A stretch of DNA of 64,000 nucleotides from Bacteroidales bacterium (lineage in GTDB: Bacteria; Bacteroidota; Bacteroidia; Bacteroidales; UBA932): the NCBI GenBank assembly GCA_017428245.1, contig JAFRRF010000034.1, positions 168,934 to 232,933 of the forward strand, in the 5' to 3' direction. A program made the translations under genes and the position numbers. Positions 28,903-37,836 of this stretch are shown here, piece by piece; within the stretch, counting starts at the first letter, position 1; every line of letters starts with the position of its first letter. Below the pieces are notes generated by a model, which was not told the DNA's origin, made no database searches, and was given only the letters and a program-made list of their open reading frames with translations.

Positions 28903-30001
28903 ACACTTTCTTTCCTTTTGCATATACACTATGTATCGAAAGGTCCTCGTCGAGGACCACGAAATCGGCGTCGCAGCCGGCCGCAATCCGTCCCTTCCCC
29001 TTTAAAGAGAGATTCCGTGCCGGATTGGAAGTAACCAGTTGCAGGGCCGATTCCAAAGGAAGGACACCGTCGCGCACCAGCGCGACCATCTCCTTGTAAT
29101 TGAGCGTGAGCGGCGCCGGTGTATACGTGACGGCGCCGGTAACGGGATCTTCCCGGCGGACACCGCCGTGGCCGTCGCTGGAGAAAGTCAGGTTCGATAG
29201 CGGGGCGCCGGCTTCCAGCGCCAGTCCCACGGCCTTGTGCGCATCGGTGAAGCGCGTTCCGCCCGTGGAAATGTCCATCATTCCGCCTTTCTTCGCAAAC
29301 TCCACACAAGCGTCGAACAGCGGCCGGGTACGGCTGCAATGCGTCGGTGACAGGTATGATATCAGCGAAGGATACTGGTCCACGATGCTGTGCAGCACGT
29401 CGATCCGGGTTTTCAGGTTGCCCAGATGAATGTGCAGGATGCCGTGCTTGCCCGACGTGAAACCGCCCAGACGGACCTGGTTGACCAGGCGCAGTATTTC
29501 CAGTTCCGTCGGGAAGGAACTGCGGTCGTCGCTGAGCGCCAGTTTGCAGCCAATGACCTTGTCGATATAGATCAGGTCTTCGGCCACCGAGCCGGTGATC
29601 GTTTTTTCGGGCAGGCCGTAGTAGCTGGTCAGCATATAGGCCGAAAGTCCCTCGGCATCGAGTGCCTTTACTTTCGCATAGAGCGTGGAAAGTTCCTTGA
29701 CGAAACCGTCGGTACCCAGCAGGCCCACGACCGTCGTCGTACCCGTGGCCGCGAGTTCCGCCTTCGTCACTTCCGGGATGAATGAAGCGAAGCCGAACTG
29801 GCCGCCGCCGCCCGTAACGTGGACGTGCTGGTCGATGAATCCCGGGCACAGGCAACGCCCTTTCAGGTCGATGACCTCGACGTCGCAACCCCGCACCGAC
29901 AGCTTATCGCCGATGGCCAGGATCCTCCCCGCCGCCGTCAGCACCTGCGTTTCCGCCAACCGCTCCGGCGCGAATATCTTACAGTTTTTGAATAATTCCA
30001 T
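28892..30001 (-). CDS. iadA: isoaspartyl dipeptidase (beta-aspartyl-peptidase)
   Basis: IadA is a binuclear-zinc amidohydrolase that cleaves L-isoaspartyl dipeptides, releasing aspartate and a second amino acid. The 369-residue protein has the metal HxH (GFIDQHVHVTGGGG), the carbamylated-lysine segment (VIGCKLALSDDRSS), HIHLGN and PTHCSRT histidines and the catalytic Asp in SSDGHGG. No signal peptide is seen, so it is cytoplasmic. It lies downstream of SusCD and a DcuC-type carrier, and the 128-bp inverted repeat sits just before it. It is the strongest clue to what this locus degrades. Confidence 0.92.
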   Translation of the reverse strand: MELFKNCKIFAPERLAETQVLTAAGRILAIGDKLSVRGCDVEVIDLKGRCLCPGFIDQHVHVTGGGGQFGFASFIPEVTKAELAATGTTTVVGLLGTDGFVKELSTLYAKVKALDAEGLSAYMLTSYYGLPEKTITGSVAEDLIYIDKVIGCKLALSDDRSSFPTELEILRLVNQVRLGGFTSGKHGILHIHLGNLKTRIDVLHSIVDQYPSLISYLSPTHCSRTRPLFDACVEFAKKGGMMDISTGGTRFTDAHKAVGLALEAGAPLSNLTFSSDGHGGVRREDPVTGAVTYTPAPLTLNYKEMVALVRDGVLPLESALQLVTSNPARNLSLKGKGRIAAGCDADFVVLDEDLSIHSVYAKGKKVYES

Positions 30002-30014
30002 ATTATCGTTTTTT

Positions 30015-30142
30015 GAGTGGACTCTTCACGCTTCCAGACTACGGACCCTACGGGTCCTATCCCTCCCAAAGCTTGGCTTTGGGCCCCTCCCACTCACGGC
30101 TGCGTGGGCGCAGACGGTCTGGAAATCGTGAAGAGTCCACTC
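30015..30142. repeat. 128-bp structured inverted-repeat element (MITE/REP-like)
   Basis: A perfect 16-bp inverted repeat (30015-30030 with 30127-30142) is followed inward by a further 8-bp match (30032-30039 with 30117-30124). Inside the arms lie three smaller hairpins: 30043-30048 with 30052-30057; 30065-30072 with 30076-30083; 30089-30093 with 30104-30108. The element fills nearly the whole 148-base gap between a DcuC-type gene and iadA. It has no coding potential and no T-run. It may be a small non-autonomous mobile element or an RNA-processing signal. Only one copy is in this window. Confidence 0.85.
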
Positions 30143-30149
30143 CATACTA

Positions 30150-31523
30150 TCAGATAAAGAAATGAATGACCGTCAGACAGGTGACGCCGATAATCAGGGG
30201 AACCATATTGCGCTTGGCCAGTTCCAGGGGAGAGACGCCCGCGACACCGCATATGGCCACGATCACGCCGGCAATCGGCGAAGTGGCCCGGCCCATGCTG
30301 GCCGCAAGCTGCATCGGAAGGATCATCTGCACCGCAGGCATCCCGATCTGCGCCGCGATGTCGGGCACCAGCGGGCCGAACGAGAAGAAAGCCGCGTTTC
30401 CGCTGCCCATCAGCATCGCCGCGAAGAAGACGACCGCCGTGATGACGATCGAAATCGACACACCTCCCAATCCTATGCCTGTGGTCCCGGCTACGAGATT
30501 GTCGATGAACCCCAGACTGATCAGACCGCCCGAGAAAATCTCGGCAGCCACGATCAGCGTGATCACAGAAGCGAAGACATTCCCCATCCCCTGCCAGAAT
30601 GTGCTGAACAAGGGAAAGATCTCCTTCACGCTGCGCCGATGGATGGCCACGAACACCAGCGAAATCAGGAACGACACCAACATCGCCACGGTCGTCGAAA
30701 GCTCAACGTGGAAAATGCCGACATACTCCGAGAAAAACACCAGCAGCAGGATCGGGACCAGCGGAAGAAGTGCGAAGATGCCCGGCACCGACGGCCGGTC
30801 GGCCTCGTCCACCTTCTCCGTACTGTAGATCTGCTTGCCGGCGGCCAGGTCTTTCCTGTCACACCAGCGGTTGTAAAGGAAGAATACCAACATCAGGATC
30901 ACCGTGGTCGGAATCACGTTCGGCATCTGGAACTTGAGGAAATACTCCACCGGGCTGAGCCCCACCAGCGACGAAGCGGCCGCCGTATTGGCGGAACCGG
31001 GTCCCTGATCGAACAGTGTCGCCGCCGAAATGACCGTGAGTGCGGTCATCTTGCTCACGCCCAGATTCACCAGGATCGGATAAAGCGTAGCCACCAGCAA
31101 CAGGCCCACCCCCGCCGCCGACGGCGTAGTGATGAACAGAAGCTGCCCGATGGGAATGGCCAGAGCCGCGGCCAGATAGGGGCATTTCTTCAGAAAACCC
31201 AACGGCTTGATGGCCAGCCAGACCAGCATATTGGTCGCCTGGATCTTGTTCATGAAGGCCACATAACCGCCGATGACCATGATCATCAGACCGGCCCTGC
31301 CGAAATTCGAAATGAACTTTTCCTCGGCAAACCGGAACACATCGAACACCCCGGACCCGGTGGTCTTGGCCACGTCCGCCGGATGGAGTCCGACGATCGC
31401 GGCCAGGGCCACCATAAACAGTCCGGAAATCAGCAGAACGCCTTGCGGATTGTATTTCCTGTACAGCAGCACCGCCGTCAGGGCAATGACCGCCACACAA
31501 ACGAGAAAATAAAGGAGTCCCAT
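30150..31523 (-). CDS. DcuC-type anaerobic C4-dicarboxylate carrier (copy 2)
   Basis: The 457-residue protein has about 12 membrane helices with no signal peptide or soluble domain. Hallmarks of the DcuC/ion-transporter superfamily are the repeated conserved glycine-rich segments (ITTPSAAGVGLLLVATLYPIL, LFDQGPGSANTAAASS, MGSGNAAFFSFGPLVPDIA, GRATSPIAGVIVAICG). DcuC proteins export succinate or exchange C4-dicarboxylates such as fumarate and aspartate. It follows susD after 18 bases. A related carrier heads the operon, so the locus has two. An amino-acid substrate is possible. Confidence 0.85.
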   Translation of the reverse strand: MGLLYFLVCVAVIALTAVLLYRKYNPQGVLLISGLFMVALAAIVGLHPADVAKTTGSGVFDVFRFAEEKFISNFGRAGLMIMVIGGYVAFMNKIQATNMLVWLAIKPLGFLKKCPYLAAALAIPIGQLLFITTPSAAGVGLLLVATLYPILVNLGVSKMTALTVISAATLFDQGPGSANTAAASSLVGLSPVEYFLKFQMPNVIPTTVILMLVFFLYNRWCDRKDLAAGKQIYSTEKVDEADRPSVPGIFALLPLVPILLLVFFSEYVGIFHVELSTTVAMLVSFLISLVFVAIHRRSVKEIFPLFSTFWQGMGNVFASVITLIVAAEIFSGGLISLGFIDNLVAGTTGIGLGGVSISIVITAVVFFAAMLMGSGNAAFFSFGPLVPDIAAQIGMPAVQMILPMQLAASMGRATSPIAGVIVAICGVAGVSPLELAKRNMVPLIIGVTCLTVIHFFI

Positions 31524-31541
31524 AGCGTTTTGCCGTTCGGA

Positions 31542-33326
31542 TCAATAACCCGGATTCTGCTGGATTGCTCTGCCTGTGTTGGAGTTGATGAATTCCTGCG
31601 GAAGCGGGAACAGGACCGGCGTCACATCGTCGTGCATACCGCGCACTTCGCGGCCGGACACTTCGTTGTGGGCACGGACCCGGCTCTTGAAGATATTGTC
31701 GGCCCGACGCTCGTCGCCACCGTTCTCCTGGCTGAGACGGATCAGCGTCTCCCGGCGCTGCTCCTCGGTGATCAGCTCACGGCTGCGCTCGTCGAGGATG
31801 AAATCGATCGACACAACATCGGCGGGAATCTCCGAGCAGTTGGCGCGGCGGCGGATCTTGTTGATCCACTCGGCGGCGCCGGCCGCGTCGTTCAACTTGT
31901 AGAGCGCTTCGGCGTAAAGCAGATAGGTTTCCGCCAGGCGCAGGTACACCATATCGTTGAACTGGTTGTCGGCATTGGATTTCTCGAACACCGGGTTGAC
32001 ATACTGCCACTTTCGGGTGGACGGCAACTTGTACTGTTTAATGGTCGGATCGTTGTCGTTGCTCATCGCCGAATTGGTCTTGAGATTGATGAAGTTCGGC
32101 ACTTCATATTTCTCGCCGTTGTCATCCAGGAAATAGAGATGCCATACCATCGAATTCTCGTCGTAGCGGACGTCGTTGTCTTTCTGGTTGTCATAGTTCC
32201 AGAGCTTGTGGGCACCCAAAGAGATGGCGCAGCGGCCCGCACCCTTTCCGCCGTTGAGCGACCAGAAAAGGACAGGCGTCTGGCCCGGATACAGGGCGCA
32301 GGTCAACTTCGAAATCGCGGAGTCGTTGGAGTAATAATTCACCCACATGTTGCGCATGAAGATGACGGTCGAGTTACCGTAGCTGGTATTCTCCTCCTCG
32401 GTGTTGAGGAAAGCCCAGAGCACCTCGTTGTTGCCCTCGGAATAGAGCGGGGAACGGAACACGTCGATGAATGCGCTGCCCGGGTTGGAGGCGTTCTTGC
32501 CAAAGCGCGAAGTCATCAGGCTGTAATTGCCACCCTCGACCAGCGGCTGGAGCACCGATTTGGCCTCGGAAGGTTTACCCATAGCCAGGTACAGTTCACC
32601 GAGGTAGTGCCGGGCGATGGCCTGGTTCGGCTTGGTGTTGTTGCCGGCCTGGCGCCAAGGAAGCTTCTCCACGGCATATTTGAGGTCTTCTTCCATCAGG
32701 GCGCGGATTTCGGAAACGGGATTGCGTTCCCAGTCGACCCGGTAATTGGCGCCCGTGATCTCAGCCGTGCTCAAGGGCACGTCACCGAAGGAATAGGTCA
32801 GGTGGCGGTAAGCCCAGGCCCGGTAAAGCTTGGCCTCGGCTACGATCAGTTCCCTGTTCGCCTGGTCGGCGGCGGCGGAGCCGCCTGCCCAGTCCACATC
32901 GGGATTATCAGCGCGTTCGATGACCATATTGGCGGTATTGACCACCTTATAGAGCCACTCGAACAGCGAGAGGAAGCAGGCCTCGTCGGTCATGCCTACA
33001 ATGTTCTTCGGGAAATTGAAGAAACGGAAACTGGTGTGGCGGTTGTTGCCCCACGCATTGTCGGTACCGCAGCTCCACATCGTGGATTTGGCGAAGGGAA
33101 GCGAACCGAAATCGGTGCTGCCGTAATTGATGTCCATACGGCCGTATTCGTCGCGGACCATGCTCAGCAGCGCGTAGTTCATACTCTCGAAACCTTTATA
33201 ATCGGTCAGGAGGTTGTCGGCATAGATGTCCGTCACCGGATGCTCCACCAGGAACTCGTCGGAGCAGGAGGTGAAAAGGGTAAGGCCCAGCAGGGCGATA
33301 ACGATGGAAAGTATATTCTTTTTCAT
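31542..33326 (-). CDS. SusD/RagB family surface lipoprotein
   Basis: The 594-residue protein has a lipoprotein signal (LGLTLFTSC, Cys21) and the SusD layout: N-terminal SusD-like domain with tetratricopeptide-type helices (CFLSLFEWLYKVVNTANMVIERADN, NRELIVAEAKLYRAWAYRHLTYSFGDVPL) and C-terminal RagB/SusD part (FNDMVYLRLAETYLLYAEALYKL, ERSRELITEEQRRETLIRL, LFPLPQEFINSNTG). SusD-type lipoproteins bind substrate and lid the partner SusC. It lies 15 bases after susC. Most known pairs import glycans, but the RagAB pair of Porphyromonas gingivalis imports peptides, which fits the neighbours here. Confidence 0.94.
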   Translation of the reverse strand: MKKNILSIVIALLGLTLFTSCSDEFLVEHPVTDIYADNLLTDYKGFESMNYALLSMVRDEYGRMDINYGSTDFGSLPFAKSTMWSCGTDNAWGNNRHTSFRFFNFPKNIVGMTDEACFLSLFEWLYKVVNTANMVIERADNPDVDWAGGSAAADQANRELIVAEAKLYRAWAYRHLTYSFGDVPLSTAEITGANYRVDWERNPVSEIRALMEEDLKYAVEKLPWRQAGNNTKPNQAIARHYLGELYLAMGKPSEAKSVLQPLVEGGNYSLMTSRFGKNASNPGSAFIDVFRSPLYSEGNNEVLWAFLNTEEENTSYGNSTVIFMRNMWVNYYSNDSAISKLTCALYPGQTPVLFWSLNGGKGAGRCAISLGAHKLWNYDNQKDNDVRYDENSMVWHLYFLDDNGEKYEVPNFINLKTNSAMSNDNDPTIKQYKLPSTRKWQYVNPVFEKSNADNQFNDMVYLRLAETYLLYAEALYKLNDAAGAAEWINKIRRRANCSEIPADVVSIDFILDERSRELITEEQRRETLIRLSQENGGDERRADNIFKSRVRAHNEVSGREVRGMHDDVTPVLFPLPQEFINSNTGRAIQQNPGY

Positions 33327-33341
33327 GGTAATGTCCTCCGG

Positions 33342-36272
33342 TTAAAAGTCGAGTTTGAGGCCGAACAGCACTTCGAAGGTCTGCGGGATGGCCCGCTGGT
33401 TATTGCCCGAAGTGACGAATTCAGGGTCGAGTCCGGACCAGGTGGTCCAGGTGTAGAGGTTCTTTACGTTGCAGTACACTTCCGCCCGCTGCAGGCCGAT
33501 TGTCTCGACCCAGCGTTTGGGAAGACGGTAACCGAAATTGATGTCCTTGACACGTACGTAGTCGGTCTTCTCGTAGAAGCTCACGCGCTTTGTATTCTCC
33601 GAACCGTCGCCCACGTTTTTCGGGTAGGTGTTGATCGGATTGCTCTCGGTCCAGAATTCCTTGTCAAGCTGGTTCTGGCGGTACGAAAGGGTATGCACGC
33701 TCTTCAGATAGTTGGGATACAGGGCACCGAACTGGCCGTTGATGAAGAACGACAGCGAGAAGTTCCCGTACACGAAGGTGTTGTTCATGCCGAAGGTGGC
33801 CAGCGGGATCCGGCTGCCGATGATCGAAAGGTCTTCCGAATCGATGACCTTGTCGTCATTGAGGTCCTTGTACTTCACGAAGCCCGGCTGCGAGAGCGGC
33901 GTCGTATAGGACACGGTTTCACCCACCTGGTGGATTCCGTCGAAAGTGTAGTCGTAGTTGACGTTCACGGGATAGCCGATGAACCATTCGGAAGCCACGT
34001 CATCGATGGGATTGCCCGCCTCGTCATAAAGACCGACGTCCACGATTTCGTTGCTGTAGTGCACGATATTGAAATCAGTGCTCCAGGTGAAGTTCTTCGT
34101 GGCCACGTTGACCGAGGAAATCTGGAACTCGATGCCGTGGCCCTTGGTCCGGCCGATGTTCTGCAGCAGGGAGTTCGTACCGTTGATCGAAGGGATGGTC
34201 CGCTCGAGCAGCAGGTCGGTCGTCCGCGTGGTGTAGACGTCCAATGTACCTTTGATCCGGTCTTTCAGGATGCCGAAGTCGATACCGGCATTGTAGGATG
34301 TAGTGGTCTCCCAGCCCAGGATCGGCGAAGCGAGCTGGTTGGGATAGAAACCGTAAACCGGATTGTAATCGTCGGTCAGATAGTTCTTGCCCCTGAGGAC
34401 CGGAAGCGTGGCGTAAGCGTCGATGGCCTCATTGCCGTTCTTGCCCCAGGACAGGCGGAGTTTGAAATTGTTGAACGTCCGGCCGAAGCCCGAATCTTTG
34501 ATGAACGGTTCCTTGGCGATGTTCCAGCCGAAGGCAACCGAAGGGAAGATTCCGTATTTGCGGTCTTCACCGAAGGCGGAGTAACCGTCGCGACGGGCCG
34601 TCGCCGTGAACAGGTAGCGGGAATCGTAACTGTAGTTGGCTCGGAGCATCTGCGAGATATGGGTCGTCGTCGTACTGCCCGCCGAAGCGGAAAGGGCGTT
34701 CGCCTTGTTCGGCTGCCAGTAGGTCATCACGTCGTTCGGGAAGCCCGATGCGTTGATGCTGTTACTGTTCGAATTGGAATACTGCGTGGAATAAAGACCC
34801 GTCAGGAAGATCGTATGCTTGCCGAAATCGCGGGTATACGAGAGGATGTTCTCGATCAGCCAGTCCTTGCGGTAGTTGTTCGAGATGGCAAGGATACCGC
34901 CGTTCTTGCTGCCGTCCACGGTATTGAGACCCTGATATCTCTGCGACACGCGAGAGCTGACGGTATAACCGGTGTTGAGGCGGTAGGTCAGGCCCTTGAC
35001 GGGGAAGGTCACGTCGAGATAGTTGTTGGTCGTAAAGTTCTGTCCCACGTTGTTGGAAATCTCATTGAGCGCGCTCAGCGGGTTGTTCGCATAGTTGTTG
35101 TCTTCCCAGGTGAGCAGGCGGATCGAACCGTCTTCGTTGTAGGGAACGCCCAGCGGGTTCATCAGATACGCGTTGCTGAAATTCACGTAGCTGCCGCTGC
35201 GGTCGAAATAACCGTAACGCGTGCTGGTGCCGTATTTCACCCACTTGCCGAGATCCTGATCGAGATTGATGTTGAAAGAGTAGCGCTGGAACTTGTTGCC
35301 GATGGCGATACCCTTGTTGTCCGTGACGTTGCCCGAAAGGTAGAAGCGGGTGCTCTTGCCCGAGCCGCGGACAGAGACGTTGTGCTGCATCTTGTGCCCG
35401 TAGCGGAGGGCCAGGTCGAGCCAGGTCGTGCCCTTGCCGGCAGCGTGCATCTGTTCTTCCGTGGCGGCCGTGTTCCAGCCGGCCTCGGTCTTCCGCTGAT
35501 AGAAGGTCTCCGCATCCATCATCTTCGGGATGTTGATGCCTTTGTTGAACGACCAGTAGCCATTGTAGGAAACGACCACCTTGTCGCCCGCCTTGCCTTT
35601 CTTGGTCTGAATGAGGATGACACCGTTGGCGCCGCGTGCGCCGTAGATCGCGGCCGAAGAAGCATCCTTGAGAATCTCTATCGACTCGACGTCATTGGTG
35701 TTGATCTCCGACCAGCTGCCGTCGAACGGAATCCCGTCGAGGATGATCAGCGGCTTGTTGGAAGCCGAGATGGAGTTGTTGCCGCGGATGCGGGTCACGG
35801 AATTCGAGCCTTCCGCATCGGAACCGGTCATCGAGATGTTCAGGCCGGCCACGGAACCCTGAAGTGACTGGATCAGGTTGGTGGTCGGACGCTCTTCCAG
35901 CTGTTTGGAGCTGAACGAGGCTACCGCGCCTGTGACGTCACTCTTCTTCTGCGTACCGTAACCCACCACCACGGTCTCTTCGAGCAGATTCACGTCTTCC
36001 TGGAGGATGACGCGGATGGGGTCCAGGTTCGCGACCGTGACTTCCTGTGTCACATAGCCGATAAAGGAGAACTGCAGGATGTCGCCGACATTGGCCGGGA
36101 CGGAAAAAGTACCGTCAGCCTGCGTGTCGGTACCGAGCGTGGTACCCTTGATCAGCACACTGACGCCGAAGAAAGGCTCACCCGTGGCACCGTCGATGAC
36201 GGTACCCTTGACCTGAGCCATCGCCGGAAGCAGGACCAGCGACAGGACGAGGGTGCAAAATAATCTCTTCAT
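33342..36272 (-). CDS. SusC/RagA family TonB-dependent outer-membrane transporter
   Basis: From the Met at 36272 the protein is 976 residues. It has a signal peptide (MKRLFCTLVLSLVLLPAMAQ), a carboxypeptidase-D regulatory-like domain (about 21-95, GTVIDGATGEPFFGVSVLIKG), a plug (about 110-230, with KSDVTGAVASFSSKQLEERP and ILKDASSAAIYGARGANGV) and a 22-strand barrel ending PQTFEVLFGLKLDF. It takes substrate through the outer membrane with TonB energy. An open frame runs further upstream to 36488, but that stretch is inside the M14 gene. No anti-sigma/sigma pair is nearby; regulation is more likely by the divergent SARP-like protein. Confidence 0.95.
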   Translation of the reverse strand: MKRLFCTLVLSLVLLPAMAQVKGTVIDGATGEPFFGVSVLIKGTTLGTDTQADGTFSVPANVGDILQFSFIGYVTQEVTVANLDPIRVILQEDVNLLEETVVVGYGTQKKSDVTGAVASFSSKQLEERPTTNLIQSLQGSVAGLNISMTGSDAEGSNSVTRIRGNNSISASNKPLIILDGIPFDGSWSEINTNDVESIEILKDASSAAIYGARGANGVILIQTKKGKAGDKVVVSYNGYWSFNKGINIPKMMDAETFYQRKTEAGWNTAATEEQMHAAGKGTTWLDLALRYGHKMQHNVSVRGSGKSTRFYLSGNVTDNKGIAIGNKFQRYSFNINLDQDLGKWVKYGTSTRYGYFDRSGSYVNFSNAYLMNPLGVPYNEDGSIRLLTWEDNNYANNPLSALNEISNNVGQNFTTNNYLDVTFPVKGLTYRLNTGYTVSSRVSQRYQGLNTVDGSKNGGILAISNNYRKDWLIENILSYTRDFGKHTIFLTGLYSTQYSNSNSNSINASGFPNDVMTYWQPNKANALSASAGSTTTTHISQMLRANYSYDSRYLFTATARRDGYSAFGEDRKYGIFPSVAFGWNIAKEPFIKDSGFGRTFNNFKLRLSWGKNGNEAIDAYATLPVLRGKNYLTDDYNPVYGFYPNQLASPILGWETTTSYNAGIDFGILKDRIKGTLDVYTTRTTDLLLERTIPSINGTNSLLQNIGRTKGHGIEFQISSVNVATKNFTWSTDFNIVHYSNEIVDVGLYDEAGNPIDDVASEWFIGYPVNVNYDYTFDGIHQVGETVSYTTPLSQPGFVKYKDLNDDKVIDSEDLSIIGSRIPLATFGMNNTFVYGNFSLSFFINGQFGALYPNYLKSVHTLSYRQNQLDKEFWTESNPINTYPKNVGDGSENTKRVSFYEKTDYVRVKDINFGYRLPKRWVETIGLQRAEVYCNVKNLYTWTTWSGLDPEFVTSGNNQRAIPQTFEVLFGLKLDF

Positions 36273-36288
36273 ACGTTTTTTGATAAGG

Positions 36289-37833
36289 TTAATATTTGAT
36301 AAGTCTGTAAATAGGCAGGGTTTCGCCCTCGCGGGCTTCGGTGACACGGAACGAGACGAACCCGTTCTCGGATTCGGGTTCCAGCACGGAAACGGCGAAA
36401 TTCGCATTCTCCTGGTCAAGACGCACAAGGTAGGTGCCGGCGGGGAACTGGCATTCCGCCTCGGCCACTTCCGTCTGCACGGTGACACGGCGGATCTTCT
36501 CCCAGGGCTTCTCGGCCTCTTCCCGTTGTGTTACGCGATAGGTTTCCACACGGTACGTCTGCGGCGCCGTCAATGTCTCCACCTGCACGCCCAGCGTACG
36601 CAGATTCTCGACGGCTTTTGTCTGGGAGGACTCCAGCAAATATGCTGCAGGACGTGAACGCACCAGATCGGGCTGCGACTCCAGGGCATCCAGTACCCTG
36701 ACGCCTTCCAGAACCACAGGCTTGGCCTTTTCCACGTCAAGGAAGGTCACGGGCAGTCGCTTTTCCGCGGAATGGAACAGAACCGCTACCGGATCTTTCC
36801 GGCGGACAGTCTGCCGCCGGGCTTTTTTGACGATGCGCCGGATCTCTCCGCGATGCGCATAGCTGCTCTCCAGAATCGCTTTGGCGACAGTCTCGCCGCA
36901 GTAGGTCCGCCGGGCCAGAGAAAGGCGCCCCAGCCCGATGCCGCGCAATTCCACGAAGAAGGAAACAGCTCCGGAAAGGGCATAGGAGGTCGAACTGGAC
37001 TGCGGACTGCGGGCGTTGAGCGTCAGCGTCATCTCGCCGTCCGGCCGACTGATGGTGAAGTATCCGAAATGGGAATAGCCGATGGCATCCAACGCCGCAC
37101 CGCACGGCTCTTCGAAAAGCCGGATCGAAGCGTCGCGGAGCACCTGCGGCACATTGGGATGGCCGGTCGGAAGGAACAGCGCATCGTAATACAGGATGGC
37201 ATTGGGCGTTTCGGAATGGACGTTCACCAAGCGGTTCGGCTGAAACTCGTGGAAATCGACCGCCACGTCGGGATTGACGGCCATAAAGGCCCGCTTGATC
37301 ATTACGCTCTGCGGATCGGCGAACTTGGTCTGGTCCCGGTTCAGGTCGAAACTGTCGGCCGAAACACGTTTGTCGGCCAGATACCCGTCCAGATTGGCCA
37401 TCGGCAGGATGTAGATGTCCATCCGCTTGAGCAGCCGCGCTCCGTCCTCCGAGCCCAGGACATAATCGGTCAGTTGGAAGAGGGCTTCCGCAGCGGCCGG
37501 CTCGTTTCCGTGGATCGCACCCTGAAGCCAGACCTTGAGTTTCCGTCCGCTTCTGCCATTGCTCAGGCAATACATCGGTACGGCGCGTCCCTTCGTAGTC
37601 GTGCCGATAGTCGTAAGCGTCATCCGGGCATCTTCCGCCCGGGCTTCAAGCCAGGCCATTATTTCCTCGTACGTTGCGAAACGGTCTTCGGACAACGTCA
37701 GCGTCGGTGTTGTAAAAGTTACCCCTTCAGGGTCCGGATACACTTTCCGCTGAAGGTCGGCATAAGGCACCTGCGCCCATGCGGAACCGGCAGCCAGGAG
37801 CACCGACAAAACAGTGTTAAACAATCTATTCAT
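36289..37833 (-). CDS. M14 family zinc carboxypeptidase, secreted
   Basis: The 514-residue protein has a signal peptide (1-20) and an M14 peptidase domain (about 50-330). Zinc ligands are His108 and Glu111 in HGNE and His195 in VDFHE. The substrate-binding Asn-Arg is in DLNRD (163-167), and a candidate catalytic Glu lies in FFVELRGIGLG. The C-terminal 150 residues look beta-rich and are of unknown role. It should trim C-terminal residues from peptides in the periplasm or at the surface, feeding the SusCD pair encoded 16 bases downstream. Confidence 0.9.
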   Translation of the reverse strand: MNRLFNTVLSVLLAAGSAWAQVPYADLQRKVYPDPEGVTFTTPTLTLSEDRFATYEEIMAWLEARAEDARMTLTTIGTTTKGRAVPMYCLSNGRSGRKLKVWLQGAIHGNEPAAAEALFQLTDYVLGSEDGARLLKRMDIYILPMANLDGYLADKRVSADSFDLNRDQTKFADPQSVMIKRAFMAVNPDVAVDFHEFQPNRLVNVHSETPNAILYYDALFLPTGHPNVPQVLRDASIRLFEEPCGAALDAIGYSHFGYFTISRPDGEMTLTLNARSPQSSSTSYALSGAVSFFVELRGIGLGRLSLARRTYCGETVAKAILESSYAHRGEIRRIVKKARRQTVRRKDPVAVLFHSAEKRLPVTFLDVEKAKPVVLEGVRVLDALESQPDLVRSRPAAYLLESSQTKAVENLRTLGVQVETLTAPQTYRVETYRVTQREEAEKPWEKIRRVTVQTEVAEAECQFPAGTYLVRLDQENANFAVSVLEPESENGFVSFRVTEAREGETLPIYRLIKY

Positions 37834-37836
37834 ATA

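Noticed and set aside
30162..35867. Very long open frame (1,901 codons) on the plus strand across the DcuC, SusD and SusC genes
   Set aside because: It is antisense to three well-supported genes, has no recognisable domain, and is rich in His/Arg/Val/Asp as expected for a shadow frame opposite GC-rich codons.
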